The position numbers and the translations under genes are program-made. Below, one piece after another: positions 16,976 through 24,589 of a DNA stretch of 32,199 nucleotides (its first letter is position 1; each line of letters begins with the position of its first letter). Under the pieces are notes generated by a model. The model was not told where the DNA came from and did not search any database. It saw nothing but the letters and a program-made list of their open reading frames with translations. The stretch comes from Gemmatimonadota bacterium. Lineage in GTDB: Bacteria; Gemmatimonadota; Gemmatimonadetes; Longimicrobiales; RSA9. The DNA lies in NCBI GenBank assembly GCA_017881445.1, contig JADGQX010000023.1:1-32199 (forward strand), in the 5' to 3' direction.

Positions 16976-18139
16976 ATGAAGCGAGTAAGCCCCGAATCCG
17001 AATCCGAGCCCGAATCCGAATCCGGTCGTTCGCCGTTGTTGCCTGGGGCGATCCCGGATTCGGATTCCGGCGCTGCGCGCCTGGATTCGGATTCGGGCTC
17101 GTTCGCGCAACTGCTCCTGCAGCATTACGACGCGCACCGCCGCGATCTTCCCTGGCGGCAGGACGCGGATCCCTACCGGGTCTGGATCTCCGAGGTCATG
17201 CTGCAGCAAACGCGCGTGGAGACTGTAGTTCCATACTACCGGCGTTGGCTGGAGCGGTTCCCGGACGTGGGTCGGCTGGCGGACGCGCCTGCCGACGACG
17301 TGCTCAAGCAGTGGGAGGGGCTCGGCTACTACGGCCGCGCCCGCAACCTGCACCAGGCCGCCGGCCTGGTCCGGGACCGCCACGCCGGCGCACTGCCCTC
17401 GGACCCGGCGCTTCTGCGCGCGCTCCCCGGTTTCGGCGAGTATACCGTCGGCGCCGTCGCCAGCATCGCCTTCGGACGCAGGCTCCCCGCCGTGGATGGG
17501 AACGTTCGCCGCGTCCTCTCCCGCATCCACGACCGGGCGACGCCCACGCCCGCCTGGCTGCGGGCGACCGCCGCGGCGCTCGTCCCGGCGGACCGCCCGG
17601 GCGACTTCAACCAGGCGCTCATGGAGCTGGGGGCGACGATCTGCACGCCCCGCTCGCCGCGCTGCCCCGACTGCCCGCTCCGGGGCCTGTGCCTCGCCCG
17701 CGCCCGCGGCACGGTGGACGATGTCCCCGCCCGCCGGCGCCGGGCCGCCGTCCCCACGGTCGAGCTGGCCACCGCCGTCGTGCGCGACGCCGCCGGCCGC
17801 CTCCTGCTCGTGCGCAACCCCGACGCCGGCTTGCTGGGCGGGCTGTGGGGCTTCCCCGTGGCCGAGCCCGCCCCGGGCGAGCCCCCGCTGCGGGCGGCCG
17901 CGGGCGCCGCTGTCCGCGCCGGAGCGACGGTGCATGACGCGGAAGGCGCGGAGCTGCCCCCCGTTCGACACCAGTTCTCGCACCTGACCGCGACCTATCG
18001 CCCCTTCCTCTTCGAGGGCGCGCCGGCCCTGCCCCCGCCGGAGACGGCCGCCAGCGCGCGCTGGCTGACACCCGACGAGATCCGGGCCCACGCCCTCCCC
18101 GTCGCCCAGCGCCGCATCCTCGCCCACGCCCGCGCCTGA
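16976..18139 (+). CDS. mutY: A/G-specific adenine glycosylase MutY
   Basis: 387 aa. Removes adenine mispaired with 8-oxoguanine in base excision repair. The HhH-GPD core has catalytic Glu73 (SEVMLQQT), hairpin LRALPGFGEYTVGA (148-160) and Asp174 (VDGNV). The [4Fe-4S] cysteines C223, C230, C233 and C239 follow the C-x6-C-x2-C-x5-C pattern. Residues about 255-387 form the Nudix-like 8-oxoG recognition domain. The first 42 residues are an unusual Ser/Glu/Asp-rich run (SESEPESES, DSDSG) encoded by a GAATCC array with inverted repeats. MutY homology begins only at about residue 43. ATG 16976 is the only ATG before the conserved core; TTG codons at 17036 and 17039 are alternatives. It sits antisense between the ATPase and VWA genes. 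Confidence 0.93.
   Translation: MKRVSPESESEPESESGRSPLLPGAIPDSDSGAARLDSDSGSFAQLLLQHYDAHRRDLPWRQDADPYRVWISEVMLQQTRVETVVPYYRRWLERFPDVGRLADAPADDVLKQWEGLGYYGRARNLHQAAGLVRDRHAGALPSDPALLRALPGFGEYTVGAVASIAFGRRLPAVDGNVRRVLSRIHDRATPTPAWLRATAAALVPADRPGDFNQALMELGATICTPRSPRCPDCPLRGLCLARARGTVDDVPARRRRAAVPTVELATAVVRDAAGRLLLVRNPDAGLLGGLWGFPVAEPAPGEPPLRAAAGAAVRAGATVHDAEGAELPPVRHQFSHLTATYRPFLFEGAPALPPPETAASARWLTPDEIRAHALPVAQRRILAHARA
17005..17101. repeat. 19-bp inverted repeat with a competing third arm
   Basis: Left arm 17005-17023 and right arm 17083-17101 are perfect 19-bp complements built of GAATCC/GGATTC units. A third segment, CCGGATTCGGATTC (17054-17067), is complementary over 14 nt to 17012-17025 within the left-arm region, so two mutually exclusive hairpins are possible. 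The element lies at the 5' end of mutY and upstream of the VWA gene. Confidence 0.75.
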
Positions 18140-18379
18140 GCATCAACTGCAACGGCGTCCCTCGCGAAGAACGCCAGGGTGATCCGGTGCGTCCTTGGCC
18201 ACGCGGACACCCGCGAGCGTCGGTGTAAGGCCAGGTCCCTGCTTGATTTTCAACAACAAAACAGGATGGTTGCCCGGGCCGCCGATCTTCGGATCCGCCG
18301 GATTCCTGCCCCGCCGCCCTTCGCGTACTTCGCGCCCTTCGCGCGAGATCGCTGTTGACGTTCGCTCGGAGGCCGGGTC
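18140..18379. other. Convergent gap with a triple 9-nt repeat
   Basis: Gap of 240 bp between the convergent mutY and ATPase genes. No gene is supported. It contains three tandem 9-nt units (CCCTTCGCG, TACTTCGCG, CCCTTCGCG) at 18317-18343 and a short AT-richer patch near 18245-18265. No strong terminator hairpin is visible. Confidence 0.5.
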
Positions 18380-19840
18380 TCAGCCCTCGAAGGGGTTCTT
18401 GGGCCCGCCGCCGCCGCTGCCGGACCGGCGCGGCACGCGTGTGTACCGGCCGCTGGAGCTGCGGCTGATGCGGCGCTCGCCCACGAGCGCCTCCAGCGCC
18501 AGCTCGCAGGCGGCGGCGCTGTAGCCCGGCGCATCGGCGCGATAGAGGCCGACCTCCCGCACGGCGTCCAGGAGCCCGGGCACGGAGGCGAAGCCGCTCA
18601 GGACCATCTCGGCGGAGGAGTCCTCCGCCAGCTGCAGCACGCCGCCGCGGTCGAAATACTCGACGATCTCCTCCAGATGCTCCTCCACGGCCTCGGCGCC
18701 CAAGGCGCGGAACGTCTCCGCGGCGGCCTGCGAGACCAGCTCCCGGGCGATCTTGTCGCCGCCCACCAGCTCCCCCTCATACTCCAGCTCCATCTTCCCC
18801 GTCATGGCCGGCAGCGAGGCGAAGACATCCGCGATGCGCGGCACGACCACCTCGTCCCCGGCCACCAGCGAGCGCCGCTCCGCGTTGGAGACGGCGTTCT
18901 CCACCGCCGAGATGGGCATGCGCTGGCTTACGCCCGAGCGCTGGTCCACGCGTTTGTCCTCGCGGGCGAGGAAGGCGACGCGCTCGATGGTCTCGGCAAT
19001 GAAGTCGGGCACCTCGACTCGCAGCGAGTCGCGCTGCAGCCACGCCTCCTGCTTCGTTATGGCGACGCCCGCTTCCACGGTCTCCGGGTAGTGGGTCATG
19101 ATCTCGGCGCCGATGCGGTCCTTCAGCGGCGTGATGATCTTGCCCCGGGCGGTGTAGTCTTCCGGGTTCGCCGTGAACACCAGCAGCACGTCCAGGGGCA
19201 GGCGCACCGGGTAGCCTTTGATCTGGACGTCGCCTTCCTGCATGATGTTGAAGAGCCCGACCTGGATCTTGCCCGCCAGGTCCGGCAGTTCGTTGATGGC
19301 GAAGATGCCGCGGTTGGCCCGGGGCAGCAGCCCGAAGTTGATGGTCAGCTCGTCCGATAGCACGTGCCCGCCCCGCGCCGCCCGGATCGGGTCCACGTCG
19401 CCGATGATGTCCGCCACGGTGACGTCCGGCGTGGCCAGCTTCTCCACGTAGCGCGCGTCCCGGTGCACCCAGGCGATGGGTGCGTCGTCGCCGCGCTCGT
19501 CCAGCAGCGTGCGACCGAACTTGGAGAGCGGGCGCAGCGGGTCGTCGTTGACCTCGCTCCCGGCCAGTACCGGGATCTCCTCGTCCAGCAGCCCCACGAG
19601 CTGGCGCACGATCCGGCTCTTGGCCTGACCGCGCAGACCCAGCAGGATGAAGTTGTGGCGCGAGAGCAGGGCGTTCACCACCTGCGGCACCACCGTGTCG
19701 TCGTAGCCCACGATCCCGGGGAACAGCGTTTCTCCCAGGCGCAGCTTCCGCAGCACGTTCTCGCGGATCTCGTCCTTGACCGGCCGGGAGCGGTATCCGC
19801 TCGCCTTCAGCTCGCCTAGTGTCGCAGGTCTCGAGGTCAT
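18380..19840 (-). CDS. AAA+ ATPase, ChlI/MoxR-like
   Basis: 486 aa. The AAA+ core has Walker A GLRGQAKS (68-75), a Walker B region [10 protein letters not shown] with N183-E184 in place of the usual D-E, sensor-1 FTANPED (N225) and a likely arginine finger R242 in PLKDRIG. This resembles magnesium-chelatase I subunits and MoxR ATPases. No bacteriochlorophyll genes are in view, so a remodelling chaperone is more likely than Mg insertion. The C-terminal part (about 330-486) is helical and ends in a Gly/Ser-rich tail. The natural partner is the VWA protein at 15665-16963. ATG 19840 follows GAGGAAGGG closely. It lies 37 bp downstream of the Nudix gene, possibly cotranscribed. Confidence 0.9.
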   Translation of the reverse strand: MTSRPATLGELKASGYRSRPVKDEIRENVLRKLRLGETLFPGIVGYDDTVVPQVVNALLSRHNFILLGLRGQAKSRIVRQLVGLLDEEIPVLAGSEVNDDPLRPLSKFGRTLLDERGDDAPIAWVHRDARYVEKLATPDVTVADIIGDVDPIRAARGGHVLSDELTINFGLLPRANRGIFAINELPDLAGKIQVGLFNIMQEGDVQIKGYPVRLPLDVLLVFTANPEDYTARGKIITPLKDRIGAEIMTHYPETVEAGVAITKQEAWLQRDSLRVEVPDFIAETIERVAFLAREDKRVDQRSGVSQRMPISAVENAVSNAERRSLVAGDEVVVPRIADVFASLPAMTGKMELEYEGELVGGDKIARELVSQAAAETFRALGAEAVEEHLEEIVEYFDRGGVLQLAEDSSAEMVLSGFASVPGLLDAVREVGLYRADAPGYSAAACELALEALVGERRISRSSSGRYTRVPRRSGSGGGGPKNPFEG

Positions 19841-19877
19841 CCCTTCCTCATGCTCGTGCTCGCCCTCTTGCTGACCC

Positions 19878-20726
19878 TCAGTCCACCACGATCCCGACGC
19901 CGCCCTCCGCCCTCACCAGTCGGGGCAGCACCGTCTCGACGCTCTGCCCGCGGAAGCCGTCGAGTGCGTCCGCCACGGTCGAGAACCCCACCAGCGTCTC
20001 CAGCACCTTCACGGTGGGGAAGACCATGGGCAGGGAGCCCGCCTGGAAGCGCGCCAGCGCCGCGGCGGGCGTGAGCCAGAGCGCGTCCGTCATCTCCCGC
20101 GGGTCCGGCGCCACCTGCCGTCCGTCCGGCAGCCGCGCCAGGAAGAAGCGCGTGTCGTACCGGCGGGGCTCGGCCAGGGGCGTGATCCAGTGTGCGAAAT
20201 AGACGACGTCGCCCAGCGCCGGCTCGAGACGCTCCGCCTCCAGCAGCGCGGCCAGTCCGGCACGGGCGTTCATGAGCCGCTCCCGCCACTCGGCCAGGTG
20301 CGGTTCCGCCGCCGCGTCGGGCGCCGGCCGCCCACCCCGGTCCGCCGCCAGCAGCACCCCTGTCTCCTCGAACACCTCCCGCATTCCCGCCGCCCAGCAC
20401 GCGGCCGGCGGCTCCAGCGGCCCGGCGGCCGCATCCGCGCCCCCGCCCCCGCTCCCGACCCCGCCCCGCTGCAGCGACTCCGCGATCCCGCCGACCAGCC
20501 CGGGATCGTCGTCCCCCTCGTCCAGACGCCCCCCCGGGAAGACGTATGCGCCCGGCACGAAGCCGCTGCTCTGATGGCGCCGGAGCAGCAGGGTCTCGGG
20601 CCCCGCCGCGGAGTCCCGCAGCAGCACCACGCTCGCGGCGGGCAACGGCTGCGCCGGTGGGTCCGGCGGCTCGTCCACCCTGGCGGCGAAGCCGGCCGGC
20701 AGCCGATCCCCCGGAATCACGAACAT
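19878..20726 (-). CDS. Nudix hydrolase, Nudt19-like
   Basis: 282 aa. The Nudix box is split: [11 protein letters not shown] (64-74) and [13 protein letters not shown] (113-125) are separated by a Gly/Ala-rich insert of about 40 residues. An insertion in this place is characteristic of NUDT19/RP2p, an acyl-CoA/CoA diphosphatase, so that activity is the best guess. The catalytic REVFEE glutamates are intact. ATG 20726 is preferred because GAGG lies 8 nt upstream. A GTG at 20756, 3 nt after the protease stop, would add 10 residues. It lies directly behind the M50 gene, likely in one operon. Confidence 0.85.
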   Translation of the reverse strand: MFVIPGDRLPAGFAARVDEPPDPPAQPLPAASVVLLRDSAAGPETLLLRRHQSSGFVPGAYVFPGGRLDEGDDDPGLVGGIAESLQRGGVGSGGGGADAAAGPLEPPAACWAAGMREVFEETGVLLAADRGGRPAPDAAAEPHLAEWRERLMNARAGLAALLEAERLEPALGDVVYFAHWITPLAEPRRYDTRFFLARLPDGRQVAPDPREMTDALWLTPAAALARFQAGSLPMVFPTVKVLETLVGFSTVADALDGFRGQSVETVLPRLVRAEGGVGIVVD

Positions 20727-20759
20727 GCGACCCGCCTCATCGTTCGCCTTCCCCACGTG

Positions 20760-21896
20760 TCAGATCCGCTTCAGTGACGGCGCCCGCTTCAGCCAGCCGG
20801 CCACGTCCAGCGGCGTGATGATGCCCTCCAGCTTGCCGTCCCGCATCACCAGCAGCCGGCCCGCCGCCGCCGCGCCTGCGGCGCCCAGCTTGTCCAGCAC
20901 CCGGGCCATGCTGTCGCCGGAATCCACCTGCAGTCCCGGGTCGAGCGGAAGCATGACGTCGCCCACGGTGCGCACCGGCCACTCCGCCTCCGGCACGGAT
21001 CGCACCTGTGCGACCGTGACCAGCCCCAGCACCCGCCCGTCCCCGGTCACCACGGGGTAGCCATCGAAGTGGCCGCGCCGGGAGCGCTCGCTCTCCAGCT
21101 CCCGCAACGTCAGCCCGGGCGACACCGTCTCGGGCCAGCGGCTCATGGCCTCCCGCGCCGGCACCGCCTCCAGCGCGTGCACCACCGCGAACTGCCGGTA
21201 GCCCGAGCGCGCCGCATTGCGCACGAACCAGCCGATGAACACCATCCAGAGCCCGTCCAGCACCTGGCCCCGCACGGTCTGCCACGCGCCCCAGCCCATG
21301 AACGCCCAGGCCAGCAGCTCGCCGCCCACCGCCGCCACCCGGGTCGCCCGCTCCATGCTCCCCGTCGCCTTCCAGATCGCGGAACGCAGCAGCCGCCCGC
21401 CGTCCAGCGGGTAGCCCGGCAACAGGTTGAAGACTGCCAGCACCACGTTCAGGAAGCCGACGTACTCCGCCACGCCCGTGACCGCCCGGCTCAGCCCCAG
21501 CCGCTCGCCCGTCCACCAGAGAGCACCGAAGAGCACGCCCAGCAGCACGCTCGAGAGCGGACCCACCCCCGCGATCACGAACTCGTCCCCCGGACTGCGC
21601 GACTCCATGCGCGTCCGCGCCATGCCGCCGAAGATGAAGAGCGTGATCCCCTCCACCGCCACCCCGCGCCGCCGCGCCACCACCGAGTGCGCCAGCTCGT
21701 GCGCCAGCAGCGACGCGAAGAACAGCAGCGCCCCCGCGACCCCCATGGCGTAATAGTTCCACCCCGGCAGTCCCGGGTACGCCTCCGGGAACACACCCTG
21801 GCTGAACGTCCAGAGGATCAGCAGAAAAATGACGAACCACGAGATGTGGATCCGGACCTCGATCCCGAGGATCGTGCCCAGCCTGAAGCTGCCCAT
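20760..21896 (-). CDS. M50 site-2-type membrane protease with CBS domains
   Basis: 378 aa integral membrane zinc protease. The N-terminal half has several hydrophobic segments (about 15-33, 50-65, 105-128, 148-160, 195-230), the HELAH zinc motif (66-70) and the third ligand in NLLPGYPLDGGR (D165). Residues about 245-378 form a pair of CBS domains that may sense adenine nucleotides. This is the SpoIVFB/Rip3-like class of intramembrane protease that cleaves anti-sigma factors or other membrane proteins; the substrate is not evident here. No clear Shine-Dalgarno apart from GGTGG abutting the ATG. Confidence 0.92.
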   Translation of the reverse strand: MGSFRLGTILGIEVRIHISWFVIFLLILWTFSQGVFPEAYPGLPGWNYYAMGVAGALLFFASLLAHELAHSVVARRRGVAVEGITLFIFGGMARTRMESRSPGDEFVIAGVGPLSSVLLGVLFGALWWTGERLGLSRAVTGVAEYVGFLNVVLAVFNLLPGYPLDGGRLLRSAIWKATGSMERATRVAAVGGELLAWAFMGWGAWQTVRGQVLDGLWMVFIGWFVRNAARSGYRQFAVVHALEAVPAREAMSRWPETVSPGLTLRELESERSRRGHFDGYPVVTGDGRVLGLVTVAQVRSVPEAEWPVRTVGDVMLPLDPGLQVDSGDSMARVLDKLGAAGAAAAGRLLVMRDGKLEGIITPLDVAGWLKRAPSLKRI

Positions 21897-21988
21897 CCAC
21901 CGCCGCTGGAAAGAAGTGATGCCGCCCCCCCCCCGCCCCTCGCCCCCCGCACCCCATTGCCCCGGATAGGGCTAAGCCCCGCCGCGCC

Positions 21989-22021
21989 CCCGCGGTTCGC
22001 GCGCACCGCGCGAACCGCGGG
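21989..22021 (-). terminator. 15-bp perfect hairpin with 3-nt loop
   Basis: CCCGCGGTTCGCGCG (21989-22003) and its exact complement (22007-22021) flank a CAC loop. It lies in the gap between the M28 gene upstream and the M50 gene downstream, both on the minus strand. A shorter palindrome, GGGCTAAGCCC (21968-21978), follows. There is no T-tract. It probably ends or protects the M28 mRNA. Confidence 0.55.
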
Positions 22022-22026
22022 ACTCC

Positions 22027-22160
22027 GAGCCCGCGCCCGAGCCCGCGCCCGAGCCCGGCCGTGCACGTGCACGTGCACGTGCCCCTGCTCGATCGCCCTC
22101 GCCCTGCCGTTGCCCTGCCGTTGCCATTCCCCAGCCCCAGCCTCAGCCTCAGCCTCAGCC
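22027..22160. repeat. Patchwork of short tandem repeats after the M28 gene
   Basis: From left to right: GAGCCCGCGCCC twice (22027-22050), self-complementary GTGCAC in 3.7 copies (22061-22082), an 11-nt CCCTGCCGTTG unit twice (about 22102-22123), and CAGCCT three times (22138-22155), running into the M28 stop. On the mRNA strand the last array places TGAGGC units directly behind the coding end, giving in-frame backup stop codons. Confidence 0.7.
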
Positions 22161-24338
22161 CCCCAGCTTCCCCATTGCCGCCCTGATCCGCCCGCTGGCC
22201 GCCTGCACCCGGCCGGCCAGGTCGTCCGCCTCCCGCGCCACCTCTGCGATCTCCCGATTCCGCAGCGCCTGGGCGATGCCCGGCAGCATCATGTTGGCGT
22301 AGCCGTTCCGGTAGTCGGCGGCGACGGTGAGATTGCGCGTGAAGGGCCGGCCGCGCAGCCCGCCCTCCCGCAGCAGCGACCGCTCCACGTGCAGCAGCTC
22401 CAGGTTGGCGGCATCCGCCCCCGCCCCCGCCCCCGCGCGGCCGGCGCCCGCCGCCAGCACGCTGTCGCGAGTGGCGGCCAGGGAGTCGGCGGCGCTCTCC
22501 ATGTCGCGGAAGGTCGCGTCCAGCCGGTCCAGCGCCGCCAGCGCCTCGACCGTGCCCGGCCCCGGCGCCGCGGCCGCCTCCCCGCGCAGCCGCGTGGCGG
22601 CGGCGCGCAGCTCGCGCGCCGCCTCGGCATAGTCATAGGGCAGCACGTCGGCATCGGCCAGGCGCAGCGCCGTGACCGCCAGCAGCTGCGCGCTGGCGGC
22701 GTGGTGCACGAAGCCCGGGTCGGCGAAGCGGCTCACGAAGCTGTAGCTGTCATAGGCCGAGTGGTATTCCCCGCTGCCGCCGCTGAACCCCCAGTTGGCG
22801 CTGGGAATGCCGAGGTGGTTGTAGAAGGGCGCGAAGTCGCTGCCACCGCCCAGGTTGCCCAGGACGACGTCGCCGTGGGCCGCGGGCGCCTTTGCCGCCT
22901 GCGCCTGCCAGCGCTCGTAGATGCTGCCCCCCTCCGGAGAGGGCACGACCCGGGTGACATCGCGGATGACGGCCTTCAGCGCGGGCGCCGCCGAGGCGCC
23001 GAAGCGGCTGCCGTCGGCGATGGCATCCTGGTTCAGGTAGGCGACGGCCTTCGCGCCCAGCTGCCGCGCCATGTCCTCGACCCACTCGATCGAGCCCATC
23101 AGCCCCCACTCCTCGGCATCCCAGGTAGCGAAGACGATGGTCCGCTTCGGCCGCTCACCCGCGCGCACCAGGCCGGCCACCGCCTGGGCCGCGGCCAGCA
23201 CGGCGGCGGTGCCGCTGACGTTGTCGTTGGCACCCGTGTTCCAGGCGTCGCGGTGGCCCCCCACGATGATCCACTCGTCGGGACGCTCGCTGCCGGGGAC
23301 CCAGGCGAAGGTGTCGAAGATGTCCTTCATTCCCCGGGCGGGGCCCGCCCGGTCGTCCTCGACCCGCATGCGCGCGTAGGCCGGTCCCGGCCCCACGTGG
23401 TAGCGGAACGGCAGCCCGCCCTGCCACTCCTGGCGCGGTAGCTCGGCCGGGCCCATCCGCTTCAGGATGTCGTCGGCCACGTCGTAGGAGATGGGCATCA
23501 CCGGGATGTGCGCCAGCCCGAAGCCCGCCGAATCCGGATCGATCCGGCGCGCCCCCGGCACACTGGCCCAGCCCGGCGTGGTCGGGTCGCCATCGATGTT
23601 CAGGATGCTGCCGCGCTGGGCGGCGGTCGGGTTGCGATAGGGGCCGTCGGGGTAGACGTCGCCCCGGACGTAGCCGTCGTCAGCCGGGTCGGAGAAGATG
23701 AGCAGTCCCGCCGCGCCGTGCCTCTCCGCCAGCCGCGCCTTCACCCCCCGATACGACCGGCCGTACCTCGCCAGCACGATCTTGCCTTGCACGCTCACGT
23801 GCATGGAGTCCAGCAGGTCGTAGTCCTCGTAAAGGCCGTAGTTGACGTAGACGACCTGTCCCTCCGCCTGCCCCACGCCCGAGTAGCCGTTCACCCACGG
23901 GTACTGCGGCAGTGCGCTGGTCGGGTCCTGCTGCGGGTACGGCTCCTCGCTCAGCCGGAACTCGATCCGGTCGGGCGCCTGCAGCTCCAGCGACGCCGAC
24001 GTGGCCCAGGGCAGGTACACCCGGTACGTCCGCGCCTCGCTGCGCAACCCCCAGGAGCGCGTCTGCGCCAGCACCCAGTCTCGCGTCCGCGCCTGCGCGG
24101 GCGAGCCCGCCACGTGCGGCTCCCGCGTCAGCGCGAAGGAGAAGGAGTCGAGCGTGGCGGGCACGATGGCGCGCACCACCCGCTCCTCGCGCGCGCGCTC
24201 GGCGGCGGCGCCCTCGGGCGTGTAGCCCGGAAGCGCCTGCCCCCGGACGGGCGCCGCCGCCGCCAGCGTGAGCGCGAGCGAGGACACGGCGCCTAGCGCC
24301 GCCGCGGCGCGCACGCCGCGTAACCGTTTGTCTGTCAT
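22155..24338 (-). CDS. M28 metallopeptidase, glutamate carboxypeptidase II-like
   Basis: 727 aa, exported (hydrophobic residues 11-30, likely cleavage near RGQA). Domain order is protease-associated domain (about 140-330), M28 dizinc peptidase (about 340-560) and a helical TFR-like dimerisation domain (about 600-720). Zinc ligands and catalytic residues match the human GCPII pattern and spacing: H362, D372, E409 (base), E410, D438 and H526. It probably cleaves C-terminal acidic or other residues from peptides in the periplasm or outside the cell. No Shine-Dalgarno is clear before ATG 24338. It is preceded by a repeat element (24442-24578) and followed by short tandem repeats. Confidence 0.93.
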   Translation of the reverse strand: MTDKRLRGVRAAAALGAVSSLALTLAAAAPVRGQALPGYTPEGAAAERAREERVVRAIVPATLDSFSFALTREPHVAGSPAQARTRDWVLAQTRSWGLRSEARTYRVYLPWATSASLELQAPDRIEFRLSEEPYPQQDPTSALPQYPWVNGYSGVGQAEGQVVYVNYGLYEDYDLLDSMHVSVQGKIVLARYGRSYRGVKARLAERHGAAGLLIFSDPADDGYVRGDVYPDGPYRNPTAAQRGSILNIDGDPTTPGWASVPGARRIDPDSAGFGLAHIPVMPISYDVADDILKRMGPAELPRQEWQGGLPFRYHVGPGPAYARMRVEDDRAGPARGMKDIFDTFAWVPGSERPDEWIIVGGHRDAWNTGANDNVSGTAAVLAAAQAVAGLVRAGERPKRTIVFATWDAEEWGLMGSIEWVEDMARQLGAKAVAYLNQDAIADGSRFGASAAPALKAVIRDVTRVVPSPEGGSIYERWQAQAAKAPAAHGDVVLGNLGGGSDFAPFYNHLGIPSANWGFSGGSGEYHSAYDSYSFVSRFADPGFVHHAASAQLLAVTALRLADADVLPYDYAEAARELRAAATRLRGEAAAAPGPGTVEALAALDRLDATFRDMESAADSLAATRDSVLAAGAGRAGAGAGADAANLELLHVERSLLREGGLRGRPFTRNLTVAADYRNGYANMMLPGIAQALRNREIAEVAREADDLAGRVQAASGRIRAAMGKLGG

Positions 24339-24441
24339 GGGATCGGGACCGATTGGATGGGCTCGACGGAACGGCCCGAACGTACGCCGCCCCCGGGCCG
24401 CCTCGCAAGCGAAGATCCCGGGGGCGTTACAGAACCATCAT

Positions 24442-24578
24442 TCACCGCAGAGCCACAGAGTAAACGGAGTCGGTGCACCGCCGCAATCCCGCGGCCGATG
24501 GATTCCGTAAGCTGTTGTTAACAAACCAACAAAAGCCGTTCTCCGTGTAACCTCTGTGCCTCTGCGGCTCTGCGGTGA
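24442..24578. repeat. REP/MITE-like inverted-repeat element
   Basis: Outer arms TCACCGCAGAGCC (24442-24454) and GGCTCTGCGGTGA (24566-24578) are perfect 13-bp complements. Inner arms ACAGAGTAAACGGAG and CTCCGTGTAACCTCTGT pair with small mismatches. The right arm has an extra unit GCCTCTGC (24558-24565), as if an 8-9 nt unit were duplicated. The AT-richer centre holds the palindrome TTGTTAACAA (24515-24524). Similar CAGAGG/CTCTGCGG inverted repeats are common between genes in many environmental bacteria (general knowledge). It starts 11 nt beyond the DUF4097 stop and may end that transcript. Confidence 0.7.
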
Positions 24579-24589
24579 GCCGTTTAGGC

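Noticed and set aside
15665-19840. Magnesium chelatase for bacteriochlorophyll synthesis
   Set aside because: ChlI-like and VWA genes are present, but no bchH or other pigment gene is in the window, and the VWA protein lacks the ChlD N-terminal AAA domain.
21069-23441. 790-codon plus-strand open frame over the M50 and M28 genes
   Set aside because: Spans two real minus-strand genes and the repeat-rich gap between them; no recognisable domain.
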